In this document: one piece after another, positions 8,433 through 14,962 of the stretch
Layout of the letters: each line of letters begins with the position of its first letter
How positions within the stretch are numbered: the first letter of the stretch is position 1
NCBI GenBank assembly: GCA_036657395.1
Contig: JAVXGM010000002.1
Location: 204,059 to 268,058, forward strand
Origin: JAVXGM01 sp036657395
Lineage (GTDB): Bacteria > Bacillota > Clostridia > Peptostreptococcales > Anaerovoracaceae
DNA length: 64,000 nt
Direction of reading: 5' to 3'
Notes under the pieces: model-generated
Databases searched by the model: none
What the model saw: only the letters and a program-made list of their open reading frames with translations
Told to the model about the DNA's origin: nothing
Program-made: the position numbers and the translations under genes

Positions 8433-8523
8433 CCTACTTGGAATTAACCCTATTTGGAATTAACCCTATTTGGACATCATGCCCACAAATTATTAAATAT
8501 TGATGAATTATATTCCAAGGAGG
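8433..8523 (+). promoter_or_regulatory. Leader with three candidate anti-Shine-Dalgarno segments
   Basis: The ribosome binding site region AUUCCAAGGAGG (8512-8523) can pair with CCUACUUGGAAU at 8433-8444 (11 of 12 positions) and with CCUAUUUGGAAU at 8449-8460 (11 of 12 counting one G-U). A shorter match is CCUAUUUGGACA at 8465-8476. The copies arise from an exact 16-bp tandem repeat, units 8440-8455 and 8456-8471. The pairing would hide the ribosome binding site of the zinc-ribbon gene; a switching role is inference. Confidence 0.5.
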
Positions 8524-8533
8524 TACAAAGAAA

Positions 8534-8701
8534 ATGGAAGACAGAACTTTAATTTGCCAGGATTGTGGCAGCGAATTCGTATTTACAGTAGGTGAACAGG
8601 AATTTTACAAGGAAAAGGGATTCGATAACGAACCTAAGAGATGTAAAGAATGTAGAGACAAGAAGAAGAACGAAAGAAGAAGCTTCGCTAACAACAGATA
8701 A
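8534..8701 (+). CDS. Small zinc-ribbon protein (zf-trcl type), 55 aa
   Basis: The 55-codon ORF encodes MEDRTLICQDCGSEF, an acidic/aromatic middle with QEFYKEKGF, then PKRCKECRDKKK and a basic RRSF tail. The two CxxC pairs (residues 9-12 and about 38-41) form a treble-clef-like zinc ribbon of the small family found next to or fused with cold-shock-type proteins in many Firmicutes. The biochemical role is unknown, but the basic tail suggests nucleic-acid contact. AAGGAGG lies 10 nt upstream of the ATG. It is monocistronic, with its own promoter, structured leader and terminator, and is transcribed against the surrounding genes. Confidence 0.85.
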   Translation: MEDRTLICQDCGSEFVFTVGEQEFYKEKGFDNEPKRCKECRDKKKNERRSFANNR

Positions 8702-8718
8702 TTAATTATCTGGATACG

Positions 8719-8759
8719 AAAAAAAAGAGACCATCCTATTTAGGGCGGTCTCTTTTTAT
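8719..8759. terminator. Bidirectional terminator between the zinc-ribbon gene and the Tad operon
   Basis: AGAGACC(A)TCC pairs with GGGCGGTCTCT, with an A run on the 5' flank and a T run on the 3' flank. It can end both the plus-strand zinc-ribbon transcript and the minus-strand Tad operon transcript. Confidence 0.85.
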
Positions 8760-8791
8760 TGTTCAAATAAGTTAATGGGTCAATACCAAAC

Positions 8792-9325
8792 CTAGCTACC
8801 ATTGTACATTTGCTGCTTTAATCTGCCAATTAAGTTAATAATATCTCTAATATAATAATTATGTTGATTTAAATGATTTCTAACCTTTTCTAAGTAAATT
8901 CGATTTTCTTCTTCCACTACATTTTCTACTTGACAGATAAATTCCATCATGTTTTCTCGAAGACTCAAAGGCTGTTCTTCCATGGGCACATATGCAATTT
9001 TAACTTGCCTTTTTTCTGAATTGTAAAAAATTGTGTCCTGATTTAACGTGATTTTACTAGGGCTGATTAAATACTCCCCTGCTTTACTTAAAATTAAAAA
9101 TGTCTTTTCTAAAATGTCAAAAGCCTCTTTTATTTTAGTAATGTTACACTTACTAAGAGAAACATATCCACTACAATCATAAGCAACTCTATCCACATTA
9201 TTATCTTGAATAAACCCCATTGGCATAAACAAATCACATAACCCTGAAGAAAGAACAATCTTTTCATAGTCTTTTATAACGCCACCCTTTACTACCATTT
9301 GAAAATTCTTGTTTTTATTTTCCAT
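8792..9325 (-). CDS. DUF6382-like protein, last gene of the Tad operon
   Basis: A soluble 177-residue protein without signal peptide or membrane segment. Its features (a VVKGGVIKDYEKIVLSSG opening, mixed alpha/beta body, C-terminal helical region) resemble the DUF6382 domain that often precedes an FHA domain in clostridial Tad loci; here no FHA domain follows. The start at 9325 is chosen because GGAGGAG lies just upstream and because longer readings run into the preceding gene; it overlaps that gene by 11 nt. The function is unknown, possibly an accessory of pilus assembly. Confidence 0.6.
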   Translation of the reverse strand: MENKNKNFQMVVKGGVIKDYEKIVLSSGLCDLFMPMGFIQDNNVDRVAYDCSGYVSLSKCNITKIKEAFDILEKTFLILSKAGEYLISPSKITLNQDTIFYNSEKRQVKIAYVPMEEQPLSLRENMMEFICQVENVVEEENRIYLEKVRNHLNQHNYYIRDIINLIGRLKQQMYNGS

Positions 9326-10091
9326 ATTCTCCTCCTTTACATTTGCTACATGGTCCGTAGCCTTTTTTCTTTGCTTCATCTTTTTCAATCTCCACGGTGT
9401 ACTTATCAATAGTTTTACAGCTTCCTTGATGGTAAGCTTTCCCTGTAGTGATAAAACAATATATTATTGATCCTAGGGGAAGCTTTTCCGGGTGACACAA
9501 TTTGCATGGATTATACCTTGCTTTTATTCCTTGGTTGCAAATCATTTGTTTTGGATCATTTACTACATATGTACATTTTTCGTCGTGATACTTTTTCCCT
9601 GCCATAGGGAATATCCAGACTAAATGCGATTCTCCTTCCCTCTCCATTTCATCAAAAGACATATGGTCTTTCTTTAGTCTGGCTCCAACAAACCCTCGGC
9701 ATAACACCTTTGTTTTCATCCACATCCCAGGATAGAAATTCAGTGGCAAATTAATATCATTAAAAAAATCTGTTTGAAAAGAAATTAATCCGTCGGTTGT
9801 TCCGTTATTATATAAGTATCTAACCTTAGACACTTTAATATTTTTAGCTAATGGTGCCTCCTTTTTAACTCTCTTTTCCACCTTTTGAGAAAAACCTAAG
9901 GGTACTTTTGTCTTATATGCTTGGGCTGCCATGTACTGGGTTTCATCAAGAACAATATAGCTTACACCTTCAGTGATTCCAACTATTTTCACCAAATATC
10001 CTAAGGTAAGGATTCCAAGAATAAATATAGGCAGAAAAATTGCTGCCTCCACAGTAAAAAAGCCCTTTTCAGTATTGATATTTATTGCCAT
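9315..10091 (-). CDS. TadE-like pseudopilin with two C-terminal cysteine modules
   Basis: The 258-residue protein begins with a prepilin-like segment (NTEKGFFTVEAAIFLPIFILGILTLGYLV) in which the Gly before Phe-Phe and the Glu five residues later mark a likely prepilin-peptidase site. The C-terminal third has two copies of a cysteine-histidine module, KYHDEKC...CKLC and AYHQGSC...CSKC (about residues 170-255), resembling zinc-binding modules seen at the ends of other secreted proteins. The start at 10091 has GGGAGG upstream and overlaps the previous gene by 23 nt. Its role is probably a minor pilin or surface subunit; metal binding is inference. Confidence 0.7.
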   Translation of the reverse strand: MAININTEKGFFTVEAAIFLPIFILGILTLGYLVKIVGITEGVSYIVLDETQYMAAQAYKTKVPLGFSQKVEKRVKKEAPLAKNIKVSKVRYLYNNGTTDGLISFQTDFFNDINLPLNFYPGMWMKTKVLCRGFVGARLKKDHMSFDEMEREGESHLVWIFPMAGKKYHDEKCTYVVNDPKQMICNQGIKARYNPCKLCHPEKLPLGSIIYCFITTGKAYHQGSCKTIDKYTVEIEKDEAKKKGYGPCSKCKGGEYGK

Positions 10092-11292
10092 GCTGCCTCC
10101 CGTTAATTTGAGCATCAAGTTGAAACCCACAGTTGTAATCTTGAATTAGGAAATCCTTATTGTGATTTCCTTTCATATTCAACTGAATTAAATCCATAAC
10201 TCTTGCTAATTTCTCATTTTCATTCTTAAAGTGAAGAAAGAGTTCCAAGTAACCTTTATAATCATACCCTTCATTTGCACCTGTATCTACAAAGCCGCCT
10301 TGGGTTCCCTTTAATACTGTATTTATGTCTAATGCCCATGTTCTACCGCTTTTGAAAAGCACAACTTTTTTTCCATTTTTAAGCAGCTTTAAGTCATTTT
10401 TTCCTTCAAAATATGCCCATGATGCTGCAATGGCTGCTTGGGTGGCCGCCGCTTCAGGACCTGGAGTTATTGCCTGAGCCGCCGCCATGGTTTCAGCACT
10501 TTTTTCAGGATCAGCATATAGAAACAGTAAATTCAACCCGGTTCTAAAAGCAACAAGTCCCTCTTTAACTTTTTTTCCATTAATCTTATTGCTATAATTC
10601 CCTTCAAGAATATACTCTACTTCCCTGGTAAAAAACGTCTCTCTATCAGGTACTTGCTTTAATTCGTGACTGAAATTTTCAATGATATATTTATCTATAA
10701 GATAGGTTTTAGAAGCATTTTCTGTAAAGTTTTTCAAAAGTTCTATATTGGATTTAAGCTTTTCTACTATGGCAAGAAGTCCTGTACTGCCTCCTCCTAA
10801 TTTTGTAGAGGGCAGGCTATTAATTATTTTTTTATTTCTTAAAACTCTATCTTTTCTTGGCTTTTCTTTGGCGGGGCTCTTAGACTTTTCAAATATTCCT
10901 TTGGCAATTGCAAATTTCATATATTCTAAAAGCTCTCGTTTAAAAACAGTACTGTCAGTAAGTAGATATTCCTTCACATTCACATTTGCATTTTGTAAAT
11001 TTCCATGATCATTTCCATCCAAAGAATAGTTAACATAATTTTTTATTTTGTAATCTAAAAAAGCCCCCCCATTGTAAAACCCAAACAACCCATAATCTTC
11101 CTTTAAGTCCAAATCAAACTCGGACAATATAGATTGTCCTGCCAGATTTAGAAGTCCGTCTCCTTGACTTTTAACCTCCATTTCCCAGGCTATGTGAACA
11201 AAAGCTGCAGTAAGACTAAGCATAGCTGCCAAAATAAACACTAAAAATACTGAAGAACTCCCCTTTTCATTTCTTATTATCCTCTTGTCCAT
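10069..11292 (-). CDS. TadG-like pilus-assembly protein (DUF5702-type)
   Basis: A 407-residue protein with an N-terminal prepilin-like anchor (NEKGSSSVFLVFILAAMLSLTAAF, about residues 8-31), followed by a large extracytoplasmic domain. An FDLDLKEDYGLFGFY segment near residue 57 is typical of the DUF5702/TadG-like proteins of clostridial Tad loci. Helical stretches (residues 170-210, 265-295) and a long Ala-rich helix near 270 follow. TadG-like proteins are minor pilins or surface parts of Tad systems. Its ATG overlaps the stop codon of the upstream tadE-like gene by one base, indicating translational coupling. Confidence 0.7.
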   Translation of the reverse strand: MDKRIIRNEKGSSSVFLVFILAAMLSLTAAFVHIAWEMEVKSQGDGLLNLAGQSILSEFDLDLKEDYGLFGFYNGGAFLDYKIKNYVNYSLDGNDHGNLQNANVNVKEYLLTDSTVFKRELLEYMKFAIAKGIFEKSKSPAKEKPRKDRVLRNKKIINSLPSTKLGGGSTGLLAIVEKLKSNIELLKNFTENASKTYLIDKYIIENFSHELKQVPDRETFFTREVEYILEGNYSNKINGKKVKEGLVAFRTGLNLLFLYADPEKSAETMAAAQAITPGPEAAATQAAIAASWAYFEGKNDLKLLKNGKKVVLFKSGRTWALDINTVLKGTQGGFVDTGANEGYDYKGYLELFLHFKNENEKLARVMDLIQLNMKGNHNKDFLIQDYNCGFQLDAQINGRQHGNKYQY

Positions 11293-11645
11293 TACAATAA
11301 ATCCTTTATTCGTACATTCATTCTCCCCTGATTTAACCTACATCTCCCTGATAGTTCCCTAGAAAAGATCCCGTCAAGTACACCTCCTTTTTTTAATTTT
11401 AATTCCCCTTGATAATAAACATATCCATTGGCTTTTGTAATAGGAAAGTCCGCCTTTACCTCACCCAAGTATTCCACCGTCTTTGTCTGAATTCCACTTT
11501 CTTCTCTTAAGGCAATATGCATTTGCGCCTGGGTATATACTTGAGTATATAGGGCAACCAAAATATATATAATACTTATTACAGCCAAAATTACTAAAGG
11601 AAAGACAAGTGTTGCTTCAACCATTGTGTTCCCCTTACTGTTCAT
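11292..11645 (-). CDS. TadE-like minor pilin
   Basis: A 117-residue protein with a class IVb prepilin signature: short N terminus NSKGNTMVEATLVFPLVILAV, where Gly precedes the cleavage site and Glu is at mature position +5. A TadE-type membrane helix and a short C-terminal beta-rich part follow. The ATG at 11645 shares one base with the TGA of the flp gene, and the stop shares one base with the ATG of the TadG-like gene. Such tight coupling supports a stoichiometric pilus complex. A TTG one codon earlier is less likely as start. Confidence 0.75.
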   Translation of the reverse strand: MNSKGNTMVEATLVFPLVILAVISIIYILVALYTQVYTQAQMHIALREESGIQTKTVEYLGEVKADFPITKANGYVYYQGELKLKKGGVLDGIFSRELSGRCRLNQGRMNVRIKDLL

Positions 11646-11836
11646 CAAAACTCTCCATTCAAACTTTCAAAGGTCTTGTTTACAAATCCGGTAATCTCAG
11701 TTCTGAAAATTAATCCTAAAGCAATGGCTATAGCTACTAAAATAGCCACTTGAACTAGTTCCATCCCCTGGTTATTTACTTTGACTATATTTAATAGTTT
11801 CATGCTTTTTCCTCTTATAATACTTAATGTTTTCAT
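11645..11836 (-). CDS. flp: Flp-type major pilin (type IVb)
   Basis: A 63-residue product with the pattern KVNNQGMELVQVAILVAIAIALGLIF: Gly at the predicted prepilin-peptidase site, Glu near mature position +2, then a long hydrophobic helix, and a short tail ending FESLNGEF. Size and composition fit the Flp major pilin polymerised by TadA/B/C. Two starts have acceptable ribosome binding sites: 11836 (AAGGGG) and 11803 (GAGGAAA); the shorter one gives 52 residues and a more typical leader. It lies between tadC and the TadE-like gene. No prepilin peptidase gene is in the window, so it must be elsewhere. Confidence 0.75.
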   Translation of the reverse strand: MKTLSIIRGKSMKLLNIVKVNNQGMELVQVAILVAIAIALGLIFRTEITGFVNKTFESLNGEF

Positions 11837-11853
11837 ACTTTCCCCTTTAATAT

Positions 11854-12900
11854 TTACAATTCCATTAATGCTGGTGCTATAGTAACCATAATCAGTACCA
11901 AAAGGAGGATTACCAAAGGCATTGTAAGCTTTGTTTCGGCCAACCTACCTTTTTCTTCCGCCTGCTGTTTTCTAGCAAACCATAACATAAGGCTCTCTTG
12001 CTGTAATTTCCCCACCATGTCTGATCCTTTTTTAATGTTGTCATTAATAACATTTGAAACTCGCATAAGTTCTTTTACGCTACTTCTTTTAGCAAATTCT
12101 CTAAATGCTTCATTTATTGATCCATTAGTCTCCTTTACTCTTTTGTACATCACTCCTAATTGGTCATAAAAATAGTTTGATTTTTGCCCAGATATTTCTT
12201 CATGCTCCTCCATGACTTTTATAAAAGCCCCGTTTAATACAGTGCCTGCATTAAGAAGAAGAATTAAATTATTAATAAATTCCGGCAACTCTTTAATAAT
12301 AGATTCTCTAGCCGCTTTTTCTTCCCTAACTAATTCATCTAGTCGACTACGGTGAAGTAAAAACAATATCATTGCCATGACTAGGAGAATTAAAATTGTA
12401 TTATTTTTTCTCACCTGCTTCCACTGGAGAATCTCTCCAGATGATAACTTGCTTGGCAAAACCACTTTCTTAGATTTTGTATCCTTATTGATTTCTCTTA
12501 TTACCTCTTTAATCCCTTCGTCTATCTGCTCTTTCTCTGTCTTGGGTTTTTCTTCTTCCTCTAGCTGATTTTTTCTTTTTCCATCGTCTAATGGTTCCAC
12601 TGTGATTTCTACTTCTTTTTCATTGTTCTTGTCTTCTCCCATTACCTTTACTTTAGCTGTTATATGTATAGGTTCTTCCCCCACCCCAGGCCTCTGAATC
12701 TCTCCTATAATCCCGTTTTTTGTAAGTTTGGGCCCATGGCCTGCAACCAATGATAAGATGATGATTATGCCGAAAATTATCAATACCAAAAAGTACCGTT
12801 GTTTTAATTGCTTTTCTGCCTTTTCAATCTTCCTAGTGCAATCCTTTCCTCCATATAACCTTCCATATCCTTCTTCTAATATATTTTTAACATTTCTCAA
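11854..12900 (-). CDS. tadC: Tad secretion inner-membrane platform protein TadC
   Basis: A 348-residue type II secretion F (T2SF) family protein that, with TadB, forms the membrane platform of the Tad pilus machine. The C-terminal T2SF domain runs from about 200 (ELPEFINNLILLLNAG; AFREFAKRS), with the last membrane helix at 328-346. The N-terminal half has two membrane segments (about 35-53 and 168-183) separated by a highly charged loop of about 110 residues rich in Lys and Glu, probably outside the membrane. That loop is a clostridial Tad feature compared with shorter proteobacterial TadC. It follows tadB by 3 nt. Confidence 0.82.
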   Translation of the reverse strand: MRNVKNILEEGYGRLYGGKDCTRKIEKAEKQLKQRYFLVLIIFGIIIILSLVAGHGPKLTKNGIIGEIQRPGVGEEPIHITAKVKVMGEDKNNEKEVEITVEPLDDGKRKNQLEEEEKPKTEKEQIDEGIKEVIREINKDTKSKKVVLPSKLSSGEILQWKQVRKNNTILILLVMAMILFLLHRSRLDELVREEKAARESIIKELPEFINNLILLLNAGTVLNGAFIKVMEEHEEISGQKSNYFYDQLGVMYKRVKETNGSINEAFREFAKRSSVKELMRVSNVINDNIKKGSDMVGKLQQESLMLWFARKQQAEEKGRLAETKLTMPLVILLLVLIMVTIAPALMEL

Positions 12901-12903
12901 TGG

Positions 12904-13656
12904 CTATACCTCAATATCCGTTAATTTCTCAGTTATCATGTACGCCATACCGATGCCAGCTAAAGCCATAGTCATAATGATTCTGCCAAGTCCTGTGGTA
13001 TAAAGTGGCATCAGGTAGTCAGGAGAAACCAAGTTTAAGAACAGAATTACCACAATAGGCATGGCACTTATTATCTTTCCTTCAAATTTTTTCTGTGCAG
13101 TTAATGTCTTAATTTCACGCTCAATTGTAATCTTATCTGCTAGAATTTCAGTTGTATTGATCATTACTTTTTCTAAATCCCCACCCATGGTTCTACAAGT
13201 CAAATAAACTTGTACAAAATTATGAATGTCTTCGCAATCACTTCGCCGTGCAAAATCAAAGAGCAAATCCGGGTCACTTTCTCTGTTTTCAGATATTCGC
13301 TTTACCATTTGCTTTAGTTCTAAGACTAAAGGTGTATTGTCATCATAAATTAGTCTCAGGTTTTCAAGAGCTTCAGAAAGTGCCTCTGCCATTTGATGTC
13401 CTGTAGTGACTGACGCTGATAATGAATACAACAAATCTTTAAATTGCATTGTTAAAAAGATTTTTCTTTTCCCTCCAAGATATTCAATGTATTTTCCTAT
13501 TACCAATCCTGGCAATAAAAATCCAACGATTCCAGAAAAGAGCAGGCTACCATAAAAGATATAAGTTCCTGCGAAGGCACAAACATACCCTACCGCCAAA
13601 AATCCTAGCTTTTCTTTTTTGTTTAATTTATAAGTGGAATAATCTATCTTGGTCAT
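12904..13656 (-). CDS. tadB: Tad secretion inner-membrane platform protein TadB
   Basis: A 250-residue T2SF-family membrane protein. An N-terminal pair of membrane helices (about 15-55) is followed by a cytoplasmic helical domain with QFKDLLYSLSASVTTGHQMAEALSEAL (about 70-97) and RTMGGDLEKVM (about 150), the characteristic F-domain pattern. Membrane helices at about 193-212 and 220-238 close the protein. It overlaps tadA by four bases (ATG within the end of tadA), indicating translational coupling. Together with TadC it forms the platform on which TadA drives Flp polymerisation. Confidence 0.82.
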   Translation of the reverse strand: MTKIDYSTYKLNKKEKLGFLAVGYVCAFAGTYIFYGSLLFSGIVGFLLPGLVIGKYIEYLGGKRKIFLTMQFKDLLYSLSASVTTGHQMAEALSEALENLRLIYDDNTPLVLELKQMVKRISENRESDPDLLFDFARRSDCEDIHNFVQVYLTCRTMGGDLEKVMINTTEILADKITIEREIKTLTAQKKFEGKIISAMPIVVILFLNLVSPDYLMPLYTTGLGRIIMTMALAGIGMAYMITEKLTDIEV

Positions 13657-14861
13657 AAATGCTCCCCTTTTAACTCTAGTTTTTCTCTATTTACAATAAC
13701 ATTTCCAGTCATTTTCAAGCCTGTCTTTGCCTTATATTTAAAAAGGCTATTAATTTGTATGACCCCATCTTTTAAATCTAATATTTCTGCGATCTCAAGA
13801 ACTTTTCTACTTCCATCAGGCAACCTACCAAGATGAATAATCAAATCCAGACCTTCTGCTATTTGAGATCTAATAGCATCTATAGGAAAATCTGCCGCCT
13901 GTAAAAACATTGATTCCAGCCTTCTAAGCATTCCGTTAATAGAATTTCCGTGACCTGTAGAAAGACTACCATCATGGCCTGTATTCATGGCTGAAATCAT
14001 ATCCATCACCTCCTTTCCTCTAACTTCTCCTACAATAATCCTATCCGGTCGCATTCTAAGACTAGTCTTAATTAACTGCTCCATAGTAATCTGTCCTTTC
14101 CCTTGAACATTTGCATTTTTGCATTCCATTCGAATCAGATTTTCAATCTGTCTAATCTGTAATTCTGCAGAATCTTCAATGACAATTACCCTTTCGCTTG
14201 AAGGGATGTAATTTGAAAGAACATTTAGAAATGTAGTCTTTCCTGAGGATGTGCCTCCACTTATGAAGCAATTATACCCTGCTTTTACTAGGATTCTCAA
14301 AAACTCTGCTGCCTCTTTAGTAATGCTTCCATTATCAATTAAAGTCTTCATGTTTATAGCCTTTTCTGGAAATTTTCTTATGGTTAATATAGGCCCTCCT
14401 AAGGCAATATTTTTATACACAGCATTGACTCGGGAGCCATCCTCTAAGCGAGCATCTACAATCGGATTCATTTCATTAATTTCCCTGTGTACTTTGCTTG
14501 CAATTCTCCTAATGAGTTCTTCTAAGTCTTCTGTTGAGTCAAATGTAATGTCCACCTTCTGAAGAGTCCCCATTTTTTCCACAAAGATATGGTCTTTCCC
14601 ATTAACCATGATTTCTGAAACCTGTATGTCCTCTACAAATGGCTGCAGGATGTCCAGATCTCGCCGTATAGCGTTAAATACCCTCCCAATGAGCTGTGCG
14701 TTCTCTTTATAAGAATACATTGCTAACTGGTCATCCCGAAGAACATGTTCTTCAATAAGCTTAAGGACTTCTTCATCAGTAATTTCTTCTTCTTTATAAG
14801 TTAAAATATCTCGGATCTCAGCCGTCAACGTCTTTCCGTTTTTAATTACATTTTTATCCAT
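13653..14861 (-). CDS. tadA: Tad pilus assembly ATPase TadA/CpaF
   Basis: A 402-residue secretion ATPase of the CpaF/VirB11 group powering Flp pilus extension. Walker A is GGTSSGKTTF at about residue 200, the Asp box is VIEDSAELQI, Walker B lies in RPDRIIVGEVRGKE, and the His box is STGHGNS. The N-terminal domain carries DIQVSEIMVNGKDHIFVE, typical of CpaF. This is the first gene of the operon tadA-tadB-tadC-flp-tadE-tadG-tadE2-DUF6382. The nearest AAGGA site is 14 nt from the ATG, and between them sits a start-stop pair (ATG TAA, 14865-14870), so initiation may be weak or regulated. Confidence 0.92.
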   Translation of the reverse strand: MDKNVIKNGKTLTAEIRDILTYKEEEITDEEVLKLIEEHVLRDDQLAMYSYKENAQLIGRVFNAIRRDLDILQPFVEDIQVSEIMVNGKDHIFVEKMGTLQKVDITFDSTEDLEELIRRIASKVHREINEMNPIVDARLEDGSRVNAVYKNIALGGPILTIRKFPEKAINMKTLIDNGSITKEAAEFLRILVKAGYNCFISGGTSSGKTTFLNVLSNYIPSSERVIVIEDSAELQIRQIENLIRMECKNANVQGKGQITMEQLIKTSLRMRPDRIIVGEVRGKEVMDMISAMNTGHDGSLSTGHGNSINGMLRRLESMFLQAADFPIDAIRSQIAEGLDLIIHLGRLPDGSRKVLEIAEILDLKDGVIQINSLFKYKAKTGLKMTGNVIVNREKLELKGEHL

Positions 14862-14877
14862 CTTTTACATTATTTTC

Positions 14878-14908
14878 CTTTCACTTACATAATAAAAGAC
14901 TTGTAAGA
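14878..14908 (-). promoter_or_regulatory. Candidate Tad-operon promoter inside a terminator hairpin
   Basis: On the minus strand TTGTAA and TATTAT are separated by exactly 17 bp, and both lie in or next to the terminator hairpin at 14893-14928. No other promoter is seen in the 101-nt gap before tadA. It matches the -35 consensus at four of six positions and the -10 consensus at five. Confidence 0.45.
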
Positions 14909-14928
14909 ATTTTACAAGTCTTTTTATT
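14893..14928 (-). terminator. Terminator after the CPA2 antiporter gene
   Basis: A perfect 12-bp stem (AAAGACTTGTAA at 14895-14906 with TTACAAGTCTTT at 14912-14923), a 5-nt loop and flanking U/A runs. On the minus strand it ends the phosphate-antiporter transcript. It is symmetric and could work in both directions. Confidence 0.85.
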
Positions 14929-14962
14929 CGACAATATTCGACAAAGAGCCTATTAGACCTTC

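Noticed and set aside
8440..8475. Short tandem repeats as a CRISPR array
   Set aside because: Only two complete 16-bp units without spacers, and no cas genes; the repeats make more sense as leader elements.
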